From assembly GCF_044336245.1 (NCBI RefSeq), contig NZ_CP172346.1, forward strand, positions 3,782,001 through 3,846,000: a DNA stretch of 64,000 bases, given 5' to 3'. The notes under the pieces are model-generated. The model was given only the letters and a program-made list of their open reading frames with translations. It searched no databases and was not told the DNA's origin. Positions 55,814-63,887 of this stretch are shown here, in pieces; positions within the stretch are counted from its first letter, which is position 1; each line of letters begins with the position of its first letter. The translations under genes were made by a program, and so were the position numbers. This DNA is from Schlesneria sphaerica (GTDB lineage: Bacteria > Planctomycetota > Planctomycetia > Planctomycetales > Planctomycetaceae).

Positions 55814-55897
55814 AACGACCTCGGGGAGACCGCAAGTTTGCAGGACAATTCAGGAGAGGTCATCGAAACTGCGAATCTCCGACCGTCGAGGAGTCCG

Positions 55898-56902
55898 CTA
55901 ATCGATGTTCACAGTCTCGTTTCCATTGCGAGTTCCCATCGAACGCCATGCCTCCTGAGCAATCTTGTCGCTGATGAACCGAACGTGACCATCCATGTAC
56001 CCCACATTGACTCCTCCCGTATGACTGCTGGCTGCGCGTCGGTTATGGACCAGGAACACGTTCGGGTCGCTTAACGAGTCTGACACGATGCAATAGGGTG
56101 CGTTCGGTGGCAGCCAATGGCTGTATTGAGCGCCGCTTCCCCAATGACCGGCCCACCGCCCAATCGACGGTGAGCCCAGATTGACGAAGTCCCGGGGCCC
56201 TGAAACACAACCCTGCACGGAACTCTCCGTTTGAGCAGCTCGTTCGGCGATGGCCGCAGGACTTCCAGGGTTCATCCGTGTTGCATCCGACACATCGGGA
56301 ACAGACACGTACCAGGCATGCTTCACAGGCTGCCTCGTTCCTTCCGATCTTGTCCCTTTGGACCGAACAACGATGTCTTCCGAGATGCCTGCTGTGGAGC
56401 TGAGTCCATCCGTGATGTCTCGTGCGGAGACAAGTTCAAAGGAGTTGAACGGGCTGCGGAGCGAACTGCCAGACCCATCACCGGGACTCGCGTTCGCGGT
56501 ATAGCTCAGCGGTTTCGGCGCAGAGCGCAAGTCTCCGTCGGCAGGGCATTCGAACTGCGGAATGTGCTGCGTCTCCGATTCTTCTAACTGACAAAGGTCT
56601 GGGACCTCAACGTAGGGGAAAAGCCTCGAAAAGACGGTCGCTTCACCGCAGGAAGTGACGGATGAGATCCGTCGAAGTGGTGGAAACACCGAAAAGGAAT
56701 CATGATACAAAGCGCAGCCCAGGACGAGCTGCCGAAGATTGTTCGAACAGTGCAAACGCCGCGAAGAGCTCCTCGCCATCTGCACTGCGGGCAGGAGAAT
56801 ACAGAGCAGCAAGCCAATCATCGCGATCGCGACCAGCAGCTCAACAACGGTCATTCCTCGACGGTTGAGAGGTGCCCCGGGTATCCTGTAGTTAGCTGTC
56901 AT
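55898..56902 (-). CDS. Divergent DUF1559 protein
   Basis: 334 residues from ATG 56902, with AAGGG about 7 bases upstream. The pilin-like start has diverged from the other two copies: GMTVVELLVAIAMIGLLL and LLPAVQMARSSSRRLHC, and the usual GFTLIELLVV consensus is not kept. The C-terminal HTGGVNVGYMDGHVRF remains. The open frame extends 71 codons further 5' without a pilin character. It converges with the PepSY gene. Confidence 0.85.
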   Translation of the reverse strand: MTANYRIPGAPLNRRGMTVVELLVAIAMIGLLLCILLPAVQMARSSSRRLHCSNNLRQLVLGCALYHDSFSVFPPLRRISSVTSCGEATVFSRLFPYVEVPDLCQLEESETQHIPQFECPADGDLRSAPKPLSYTANASPGDGSGSSLRSPFNSFELVSARDITDGLSSTAGISEDIVVRSKGTRSEGTRQPVKHAWYVSVPDVSDATRMNPGSPAAIAERAAQTESSVQGCVSGPRDFVNLGSPSIGRWAGHWGSGAQYSHWLPPNAPYCIVSDSLSDPNVFLVHNRRAASSHTGGVNVGYMDGHVRFISDKIAQEAWRSMGTRNGNETVNID

Positions 56903-57160
56903 CGCGAGCCCTTTGCAACCGCGGTTAATCGAGATTGGGCTCTTGGTTGCCCATTCAGGAGTGGTGTGCATTGAGCGGATCTTCCACCACACTCCGTAAA
57001 CTCTTCGGATTGTGCGAAGGCATTGTAGCGGCGGTTTCAAATCCCTGTCGGCAATTACTGTCGGAGTTGGTTTTCCAGGCCGAATGTGATCTGCAAATCG
57101 AGGTTTTGAAACCACCTCTAGTTCTTTTCATGCTTGGGTTGATGCAAGGAAATAGACGAC

Positions 57161-57964
57161 ATGCTGAACGACGACCATGATATAGAAATTCCTCTCACCC
57201 GGAGTGGGATCGTTTGGGGCATTAGCGTGACAGGCTTTGTTTGGATCTTCTTCGGTTTATGCGTTCCGATTGCGATCTGGGATTTTGTCGACAAACTATT
57301 CCCAAACACCAAAGTTGAAAAACTTGGGCAGATTGGCGATATGTTCGGTGCGGTGAACGCACTGTTTTCCAGCTTAGCATTTTTCGCGGCAATTCTGGCA
57401 TTGATGCTGCAAATAAAAGAGCTTCGAGAATCGGGTGAGAGACGAAACGAGGAGCGAAGTCAGCAGTTGGAGCAGGCGAGATTGACTGTTGAAGGATTCC
57501 GACTCCAGAAAAGTATCTTAGAGGATCAGAGACGAGAGCGAATCTGGGTAGTTTTGAATAGCATCATCGATGGCATGACTGCATTGGAAACAAAGGTTCA
57601 ATTGCACTTAAACTACATCGGTTTAGGCAGTCATGACGTGAAATCTGCTCCGCAGTTCACGATCCCGAAGGAGATGACGACATTCGACGATATACAAGAT
57701 GCCATCAGGGTATTCCTGCTGCCGCTTAGCCATGTGTCTTTCTATATTCCACAACATCTCGCACAACTCAGTGATGCCATGAAGCAGTTCGCAGATGTAA
57801 TTGCTGACGCCTTCTTGGACCAACCCGATGGTGCTCCGAAAGTATTACCAGATATGTCAGAATTGCATGATCTCCTAACACCATACCGCAAATCGGTGTC
57901 GAATCTCGTCGGAATGATTGTAAGGGAGCTCAACGCACGGACGGATGCAGAAGTGAGATGCTGA
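57161..57964 (+). CDS. Membrane/coiled-coil protein resembling putative phage abortive infection proteins
   Basis: 267 residues. Two membrane helices, about 17-43 (IVWGISVTGFVWIFFGLC) and 62-84 (FGAVNALFSSLAFFAAILAL), then a coiled coil about 85-125 (LQIKELRESGERRNEERSQQ), and a helical C-terminal part. The GDMFGAVNALFSSLAF and LQIKEL sequence resembles the start of putative phage abortive-infection proteins (putAbiC-type), which is inference. The gene is AT-richer than most neighbours and stands next to repeats and an IS remnant, which suggests transfer. No other defence gene is beside it. Confidence 0.6.
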   Translation: MLNDDHDIEIPLTRSGIVWGISVTGFVWIFFGLCVPIAIWDFVDKLFPNTKVEKLGQIGDMFGAVNALFSSLAFFAAILALMLQIKELRESGERRNEERSQQLEQARLTVEGFRLQKSILEDQRRERIWVVLNSIIDGMTALETKVQLHLNYIGLGSHDVKSAPQFTIPKEMTTFDDIQDAIRVFLLPLSHVSFYIPQHLAQLSDAMKQFADVIADAFLDQPDGAPKVLPDMSELHDLLTPYRKSVSNLVGMIVRELNARTDAEVRC

Positions 57965-58487
57965 CGATTTCACGGACAGTTCAACACACACAATATCGCT
58001 TCTTCAGTTCGAAGGGCACCGGGGAACGCTGCAAATCTGGTTCTCCCAATGTTGCTCCACACAACTCTTTTTTGTTTGAGCAGATTTAAGATTGGAAGTG
58101 TGGATGCCACCGGATGGCCGGCCTCGTCCGACAATTCTCGATCGACTGGGTGCCGCCCCCTGGGGGCGACGCCCATGGGCGGGGCAGGGAACCTTGGGAA
58201 GGATAGCCCCGGTTGTCGCGTCATCGCGGCTACCGGGGCGGCGTCAGCCGCACAAGCCTTCCGTCCAGCGGGACTTACCGTACGGGTCAAGGTTTTCGTC
58301 GCCATCACGGGATTGCAGTCGACGCCACTTGTGCCGCTTAACGTGCTTGGCAGTGTCCCTGAGGGTCTTATCTCTTCAATATCTTGATATTGAGATCACG
58401 GCTCAGATTATCTCCATATCCACAAGTTGACTCAAGAACCACGAGTCAATATCTCTTGTTCCCACAGTTCGTTTAAGGGTGAATCTG
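57965..58487. other. Intergenic region with palindromic repeat copy 1
   Basis: About 520 bases without a supported gene; contains the repeat described at 58062. A G/C-rich block at 58150-58200 (gccgccccctgggggcgacgcc) is present only in this copy. Confidence 0.5.
58062..58336 (+). repeat. Palindromic dispersed repeat, copy 1
   Basis: About 275 bp related to 61204-61441. Both contain an identical 50-bp core (58204-58253). Within it is a 34-base hairpin (58206-58239) with 15-bp arms starting GCCCCGGT, one T-T mismatch, one G-T and loop TCAT, and an adjoining GCGGC-GTCA-GCCGC hairpin. This is the layout of REP-like elements. This copy has an extra ~30 bp before the core. Confidence 0.8.
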
Positions 58488-58772
58488 GTGAGAAGGTTTT
58501 TTGACACAACCAAGACAGTCTTTGAGGAATCGAGGTATCAAGACTGGCTCAAGGCAAACCCCATGGGAATTATTGTAAACATGCGCAAACGTCGCGGTGG
58601 GAAGTATACGAAGCACTTAGCACACTGCGAAACGATTTCTGGCAGTTTGCCATCGGGCCGTAAATCCCGGTCGGAACTGCTTTGCTTTGAGAACGAAGCT
58701 GACGTGACAGCCGAAACAAAAGTTACACCCCGTCTCGCATACTTGAACAAATGTGGAAGATGTATTCGATAA
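58488..58772 (+). CDS. Tiny hypothetical protein (possible remnant)
   Basis: 94 residues from GTG 58488, with AAGGG about 8 bases upstream. Sequence elements YQDWLKANPMGIIVNMRKR, TKHLAHCETISG and a final NKCGRC resemble the start of small domains ending in paired Cys that are associated with restriction-type proteins (resemblance from memory, no family named). The gene sits between two parts of the palindromic repeat (58062-58336 and ~58785-58832). Could be real, an inserted cassette or a fragment. Confidence 0.4.
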   Translation: MRRFFDTTKTVFEESRYQDWLKANPMGIIVNMRKRRGGKYTKHLAHCETISGSLPSGRKSRSELLCFENEADVTAETKVTPRLAYLNKCGRCIR

Positions 58773-58784
58773 GTCGATGGGATG

Positions 58785-58832
58785 AACGCACCCGGGCGAA
58801 CGCTCCCGGGGACACCGCATTTCTGGTTTCCT
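58785..58832 (+). repeat. Tail of palindromic repeat copy 1
   Basis: Short stretch around CGCTCCCGGGGACACCGCAT matching CGCCCCCGGGGACACGGCAT at 61448-61467, which immediately follows copy 2. In copy 1 it is separated from the core by about 450 bases. Confidence 0.5.
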
Positions 58833-59091
58833 ACCCCGTTTCCCAAACATCTCGTCGGGCGATCTCGACGCCGTTCCTTCGGAGAATTGTCGTGCCCTTA
58901 ACAGGGCGAAGGGCGAAGAAAACCCTTCTGCTTACCCAGGGCGGCGCTTTGCGGCTCTCGCCGCGGCGCTGTGCCCTGGGCTGACATGTGGCGGCCTTTC
59001 AGGCCGGGGAGAAAATCGTCGACAATCCATAGAAAAGCGAGAATCGTTGTCAGAGCAATCCCTGTGCGGTCGCCACCATCTCGTGGTATTG
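58833..59091. other. Short non-coding stretch
   Basis: Contains short GC-rich hairpin-like runs (cggcgctttgcggctctcgccgcggcgct near 58942) and no gene. Likely downstream of the minus-strand exported gene. Confidence 0.35.
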
Positions 59092-59559
59092 CTACTCCAC
59101 GGTTTTGAATCGTTCTGCGCGGGCCACCAGATCTTTCAGCGGGACCGCGTGGTAATACCAGGTGAGGGGCTCCTGCTTTCCGTCGAGGTGACCCGTTTTG
59201 ATTTGTATTTCGGCTCTTTCTGCCCAGTCCTTACGGATGTGAATCTGCGCAACCCGATTTCCTTCCACTTCACGGAGCGACATCGACATTGTGAGATCAG
59301 ATTTAAAGCCGCCTCTCTCATTTTTTTCATCGCTGGCGATATGCAAGTCAACAGAAGTGACGGGCTTGAGTCGGCCTTCATCCTTGAGCGTGAATTTGAC
59401 CGTAACGCGGCCCGTGTCGTGGTCGTAGACGGAGAGATCATACTTAAGATTGAGCTCATCTTTTGATTCCCCGAGCCGGAAACCTAATGCAAATGCGCAG
59501 CTAGCCGGAATGGCGAACGCGGCAATGATGACAAGGACGATTCGGGCGGTTCGCGACAT
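59092..59559 (-). CDS. Small exported/membrane protein
   Basis: 155 residues from ATG 59559. A signal or anchor helix is at about 6-25 (RIVLVIIAAFAIPASCAFAL). The remainder is a beta-rich domain with alternating charge (YDLSVYDHDTGRVTVKFTLK, AQIHIRKDWAERAEIQIK). No family is recognised. A 98-bp repeat element (59603-59700) lies 44 bases upstream of the start, so it might affect its promoter. Confidence 0.65.
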   Translation of the reverse strand: MSRTARIVLVIIAAFAIPASCAFALGFRLGESKDELNLKYDLSVYDHDTGRVTVKFTLKDEGRLKPVTSVDLHIASDEKNERGGFKSDLTMSMSLREVEGNRVAQIHIRKDWAERAEIQIKTGHLDGKQEPLTWYYHAVPLKDLVARAERFKTVE

Positions 59560-59602
59560 GATAGTTATTCCGTTTAGTTCATCGAACTGGTTCGGCCTTA
59601 GC

Positions 59603-59700
59603 AGCTTGTTGAAAACAGCGAAACAGGCACCTCGTATCATACTCGTTCTTCGGTGAATCTAAGGTGAGTCCGGAGCCAATCCCCGTTTTTCAACAGGCTG
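59603..59700. mobile_element. 98-bp MITE-like element with terminal inverted repeats
   Basis: Left end CAGCTTGTTGAAAA (59603-59616) and right end TTTTCAACAGGCTG (59687-59700) are inverted repeats, 13 of 14 bases matching. It is too short to code for a protein. No target-site duplication is obvious. The right end sequence, GGGGATTGGCTCCGG on the minus strand, is related to 61925-61950 (TGTTGAAGAATTGGGGACTGGC). Sits in the probable promoter region of the 59092 gene. Confidence 0.7.
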
Positions 59701-59799
59701 TTTGGCGATTCTACTGCGACACATGGCTGGAACAGAAAGGTAATCCGAAATGGGCCTTCGTCGGACGTGGTCGACTGTCAGTGGATCTTGATCACGACT

Positions 59800-60927
59800 T
59801 CAGGTCGCGTTCTCGCTCAATTTCCATTCGAGTTCGTCAAGCTGGCTGACGGCCTGACTGACTTTTCGGAGTTGCCACAGACCGAATACGAGAATGGGGA
59901 GTGGAAGCAGGAAGAAAAAGTAGGCTCCGCCGAAGCCGCGGCGGACGATGACGTTGGCGGGGTCGGTGGGATCGTACCAGCAGGGAATGGTTTTGCCCGT
60001 GACCCACTCGTCCATCGTCTGCTTCCCGAGCACCTGGCCGCCGATGTGCAGGGAGGTGCCGGTGTCGAAGCCGGTGGAGATCATTTCGCGGTCGCCTGCC
60101 TGATACTTCAGCGCGAATTCGGGTGTGCGGGTGGTACTCGTCTGTCGCCGCCGTCCGGCCTGGTTTCGTGTCTGTGTCCTGATGACTTCGCGTCGGCCGA
60201 GGATTGTGGCTTCCGCCTCTTTCCAGGTGGTGAGTGTTTGCAGATCGCGCCACGCGAGTCCCGCCCCGACCATCACAAACGCCAGCGGAAGCATGATCAG
60301 GGCCACCAGCCCCAGCGCCGGGACGCGATTGATCTGCGATGGCAAGCGGCCAGACAGCGGATGTTCGCTGAGCCACTGCAGGCGAAGTCGCAACCAGACG
60401 AAGAACAATCCGCCGCAGACCATCCATCCCAGAACCCAGAACGCCGCCGGATGAAACCTCAACCCACCGATGACCACTCCGGCCGTCGAAGGGGCGCTGC
60501 TGATTTTGATCGAGAACTCCGTATCCAGCCGCGCGTCCGCCAGAAAGTTGCGGGCTTCGATCTGCGCTGACAGCGTGTGCTGGGCCTCCTTGCGAGAGGC
60601 CAGCAGGTCGAACGTAAACGGAATCTCGCCCCTGGCGGGAATCTCGACGACGGCGGTCACTTCCCGTTCTTGGTCGTCACGTTTCAGTTGGGGTAACTCG
60701 TCAATCCGGATGAGAAATCCATTGTGCGGAAACCGCACTCGCACATCGGTCTGGCGGGAGGGAGTGTCGCCCGAGTTCCTTAGAACGACATTAACCGTCA
60801 CCACCGTGCCGGCGGGAACCGTTTTCAAGTCGGATGAGACCGTTGACTGACTCAAATCCACCCCCGCCGCGGCGACTCGCGCGACAAGGCAAACGGCTGC
60901 GGTCAGCATCACGATAAGTCTGTTCAT
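59800..60927 (-). CDS. Exported/membrane protein with CARDB-like and DUF3592-like parts
   Basis: 375 residues from ATG 60927. A signal peptide (LIVMLTAAVCLVARVAAAG), then a beta-sandwich region about 25-145 (TVVTVNVVLRNSGDTPSRQTD) resembling CARDB. Membrane helices about 155-175, 210-240 and 340-360. The second half holds a DUF3592-like segment: WKEAEATILGRREV and TGKTIPCWYDPTDPANVIV. Probably an envelope protein; the function is unknown. Nothing downstream on the strand within 160 bases except the repeat element. Confidence 0.7.
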   Translation of the reverse strand: MNRLIVMLTAAVCLVARVAAAGVDLSQSTVSSDLKTVPAGTVVTVNVVLRNSGDTPSRQTDVRVRFPHNGFLIRIDELPQLKRDDQEREVTAVVEIPARGEIPFTFDLLASRKEAQHTLSAQIEARNFLADARLDTEFSIKISSAPSTAGVVIGGLRFHPAAFWVLGWMVCGGLFFVWLRLRLQWLSEHPLSGRLPSQINRVPALGLVALIMLPLAFVMVGAGLAWRDLQTLTTWKEAEATILGRREVIRTQTRNQAGRRRQTSTTRTPEFALKYQAGDREMISTGFDTGTSLHIGGQVLGKQTMDEWVTGKTIPCWYDPTDPANVIVRRGFGGAYFFFLLPLPILVFGLWQLRKVSQAVSQLDELEWKLSENAT

Positions 60928-61203
60928 ACGACCTGTTTCAGAAGGAAGTGACGTCGTTTTCCCCAGCACATCGTCGTAAAACGTTACTTGAAGTGAACTC
61001 AAGTTGCACGGGCATGGTCGGTGGTGGGGTGGCCAGAGTCAGAAGGGGCGTGAGGGAACCAGCGAGTGCCGCGACCGGCTGGAGACTGCGTTCCGGTGGG
61101 ACACGCTCCATTGATTAGCGCTGGATCAGCCTGAGCAGTCGCGTTACATAAAGTCAACGCACCCGCAGACACTGCATATCTGGCATCCCCTGTTTTTTCC
61201 ATT

Positions 61204-61441
61204 CAACTCTTCTGCGTTTGAGCGAATTCGAAGTTGGAAGTGTCGATGCCACGTCTGTCCATCCTCGTCCGACGATCCTCAATCAACTCGGTATCGCCCC
61301 TTGGGAGGGTAGCCCCGGTTGTCGCGTCATCGCGGCTACCGGGGCGGCGTCAGCCGCACGAGGTTGTGTCAGGCACAACTTCCCCTGCGGCTCAAAATTT
61401 CCGTCGGCGTCAACGGGTTGCTGTTGACGGTACTTGCCCCC
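61204..61441 (+). repeat. Palindromic dispersed repeat, copy 2
   Basis: About 240 bp; shares the identical 50-bp core (61310-61359) and hairpin (61312-61345) with copy 1. Followed by the CCCGGGGACACGGCAT tail and then the istA remnant on the opposite strand. Confidence 0.8.
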
Positions 61442-61477
61442 CTGGGAAAACGCCCCCGGGGACACGGCATACCAGAT

Positions 61478-61800
61478 TCCCAGGCTCTTCACGAAGCGAT
61501 GAACAGACCCGTACTTTTCATCAGATCCGTGCTCTTGGACGAGGTTCAGGCAAATCCGCTGCGCATCCAGGCCTTGCTCCAGCTTCGACAAAATGATGTC
61601 GCGAAATCGCTCGCAACGACTCCGGGAAACAGACGAACCGAGCCCTTCCACGGCCTCTGCAGACCCGTGGGCGCTTTGGTCTCGTTTGGCCGTTTCAACG
61701 CCAAACGACGCCGAACAGAGTTTCACGATACGCCAAGCGACAGCGCAATCGCTCGCTCAGACAAGCCGCTCTCACGCAAACGTCTTAATCGATGATGACT
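61478..61800 (-). pseudogene. Decayed IS21-family istA transposase fragment
   Basis: In one minus-strand frame: LRESGLSERAIALSLGVS, a helix-turn-helix like IstA N-termini, then a stop. In another frame: SRCERFRDIILSKLEQGLDA followed by QRICLNLVQEHGSDEKYGSV and HRFVKSLG, which resembles the region after the helix-turn-helix in IstA. The frame change and stop show it is broken; the rest of istA and istB are absent. The right edge abuts the palindromic repeat. Confidence 0.65.
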
Positions 61801-61921
61801 CGTCCATACTCAGTTGATAAGCCATTGTTGTCGCACTCGTGAATTTCTGATCAGAAAATCTCACGATCAGAAAACAATAGCCCCTTTGTCTCAACTGGTA
61901 CCGTTTCAGCGCTCACTGACA

Positions 61922-61950
61922 GAGTGTTGAAGAATTGGGGACTGGCGCGA
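61922..61950 (+). repeat. Partial relative of the 98-bp element end
   Basis: TGTTGAAGAATTGGGGACTGGC matches the minus strand of 59670-59696 (TGTTGAAAAACGGGGATTGGC) at about 18 of 22 positions by eye. Only one end is seen, so it may be a fragment. Confidence 0.5.
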
Positions 61951-62163
61951 GGGCCGTTGTATTCAAGGGAATACTGGCGGTGGCGCAGGTCACTGACTCG
62001 GTTTTCAATCGACAGACCTCCTGAAATGTGTTTCTCCGACGAGGGCCACACAGTTCCTCGGGGTTCGATCACCTGGATGCAAGCTGGAGAATTCCGGATC
62101 AGGGGTAAGTTGCCGTCTGGCGGGACGATTGTGAGTTTCGGGGGAGACCTCTTGTGCTTCGCA

Positions 62164-62203
62164 CACGGGTAGCCCGGAAGACCAGGCAACCCGTGCTACC
62201 CTG
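62164..62203. repeat. Hairpin repeat near DUF1501 end
   Basis: Contains CACGGGT/ACCCGTG (7 bp) and the overlapping GGGTAGC/GCTACCC pairing, so it can fold two ways. On the minus strand the start reads CCAGGGTAGCACGGGTTGCC, whose first 12 bases match the terminator at 32232. Lies downstream of the minus-strand DUF1501 gene, so could be its terminator. Confidence 0.5.
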
Positions 62204-62352
62204 GGGAAACTCGCACAGGCGCCCGTTGCAGTGACAAAGGCTTTCTGTCGATAAATGATGGTCCTGACGAACAACGGTTTGTCGCAGAGTCACGCTGCAG
62301 ACGGTGGCCTTCTCTTCTTCGGGCTTTCCGCTTCCTGAGTGATGACTGTCCT

Positions 62353-63708
62353 TTACAGAAGCTCTTTCGGGACTTCTCCGCTGGGGAGCAGGTGCATCGG
62401 GCGACCGGTGTGGTCGATGATCGTGTCGTTCGCGGACAGGCCAATCGCGTTGTAGATGATGGCGCAGAAGTCTTCGACGCCGACCGGACGAGACGTGGGA
62501 TACGCCGCTTTCGCGTCGGTACTGCCGATGATCTGACCGTGGCGGTAGCCGCCTCCGGCGATCAGGATGCTTTGGGCCTGCGGCCAATGGTCACGCCCCG
62601 CGTCCCGATTGATGACAGGAGTGCGGCCAAACTCACCTGCCGATACGACCAGCGTATCTTCGAGCATTCCCCGTTCGGCCAGGTCCTGGATCAGGACGCC
62701 AACAGCCCGGTCGTGGCGCGGCATCTTGTAGTCTAAACCGTGCTTCAGTTGTCCATGGTCATCCCAGTAGCCGGTGTTCAGGGTCACGAACCGCGAACCG
62801 GCTTCAATTAACCGTCGTGCGACCAGCGCCTGCTCACCCCAGCCGTCGCCGTACCGTTCGCGCGTCTTCGCATCCTCTTTCGACACGTCGAAGGCTTCGC
62901 GAGTCCGTCCCGACAGCAGAATATCCAGGGCCTGCTGATCGACTTGATCCAATTGGCGGAAGGTGCTGTTCTGGTCGAATTTCCTCCTCAGGCTGTCGAG
63001 TTGCTTCTGCAGTCCGATTCGATCGTTGAGTGCATCGGCCGTCAGACCATCCACCAGGGCAAAGCTGCGATGATCGCCCGAGGGGAGGCGACCCGCTTCG
63101 TCTCCGTAACTGAATTCCCCATAGCGGAAGGGATTGTGCGCCACGCCGAGCCAGGCCCCGCCGTTAAAGCCAAAGCCCCCGTCGTTCATGTTGACGGTCG
63201 TCAAGACACCACTGCGTCGAGGTCCCAGCAAGTGCGACGCGACGGCCGACATCGAGGGCTGACGCGGAACGCGGTCCGAACCGTTGGCTCCAGTTCGCCC
63301 GGTCAACATCCAGTGGGCGGCCGCCCAGTGATCGCCGTCACCGTGAGTGAAGCTGCGAATGACCGTGCACTTATCCATCACCTTTGCCTGTTCGGGGCAA
63401 AGCTCGCTGACATCGAGTCCTGGCAACGAGGAGGCGATCGACCGATAGGGGCCTCGAATTTCGGCAGGAGCCAGCGGCTTCATATCGAAGGTGTCGAGTT
63501 GTGACGGGCCCCCATGCTGCCAGATGAGGATCACCGAACGCTTCGAAGTTCGTGAGAATCGGCTGGAGTCATCCGCCGCGCGGGCATCGTTCCGCAGCAG
63601 CGACGACAGGCTCAATCCGAACACCCCCAGCGAGCCGACCTCCAGAAATCGTCGTCGCGAGACACCGTCACAAAAGGGACGGGACTGACCTTGATTGATT
63701 CGAAGCAT
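62353..63708 (-). CDS. DUF1501 protein with twin-arginine signal
   Basis: 451 residues. The Tat motif SRRRFLEVGSLGVFGLSLSS is near residues 17-36. DUF1501 landmarks: ILIWQHGGPSQLDTFDMKP, VIRSFTHGDGDHWAAAHWM, FVTLNTGYWDDHGQLKHG, LVVSAGEFGRTPVINRDAG and GRDHWPQAQSILIAGGG. Exported fully folded, probably a sulfatase-like enzyme. It is a paralogue of the gene at 26071 but with a clearer Tat signal. The usual partner DUF1549/PSD1 gene is not in the window; it could lie beyond it. Confidence 0.93.
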   Translation of the reverse strand: MLRINQGQSRPFCDGVSRRRFLEVGSLGVFGLSLSSLLRNDARAADDSSRFSRTSKRSVILIWQHGGPSQLDTFDMKPLAPAEIRGPYRSIASSLPGLDVSELCPEQAKVMDKCTVIRSFTHGDGDHWAAAHWMLTGRTGANGSDRVPRQPSMSAVASHLLGPRRSGVLTTVNMNDGGFGFNGGAWLGVAHNPFRYGEFSYGDEAGRLPSGDHRSFALVDGLTADALNDRIGLQKQLDSLRRKFDQNSTFRQLDQVDQQALDILLSGRTREAFDVSKEDAKTRERYGDGWGEQALVARRLIEAGSRFVTLNTGYWDDHGQLKHGLDYKMPRHDRAVGVLIQDLAERGMLEDTLVVSAGEFGRTPVINRDAGRDHWPQAQSILIAGGGYRHGQIIGSTDAKAAYPTSRPVGVEDFCAIIYNAIGLSANDTIIDHTGRPMHLLPSGEVPKELL

Positions 63709-63854
63709 TCAAAAACCCTGTCTATCTCAAATTGCGGGACCAACGAAGACCCTATCGGCAGCCATCAGTCCCCGTCAATGTGGAAAGAATTCGCGGGACG
63801 GACGATTTCAGCTCAAATCGGTCCGACGCAGCGAAATCCCCCGAATCAGCGCAC

Positions 63855-63883
63855 CAGAAGTCTTTTCAATAAAATGACTTCTG
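63855..63883 (-). terminator. Hairpin after SDR gene
   Basis: Perfect 8-bp arms CAGAAGTC and GACTTCTG, with inner TTTT/AAAA pairing, 4 bases after the minus-strand SDR stop. Likely its terminator, though no T run follows on that strand. Confidence 0.5.
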
Positions 63884-63887
63884 ATGA

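Larger units (their letters stand above)
60928..62352. other. Long non-coding region with repeats and IS remnant
   Basis: About 1.4 kb with no intact gene. It contains palindromic repeat copy 2 (61204), an istA-like remnant (61478-61800), a fragment related to the 98-bp element (61922), and a hairpin at 62164. Other open frames have no coding character. Confidence 0.6.

Noticed and set aside
58062..58336. Short frames within the palindromic repeat (e.g. 57970-58308 minus)
   Set aside because: They arise from the palindromic core, which is GC-rich and open in several frames, so they are repeat-derived, not genes.
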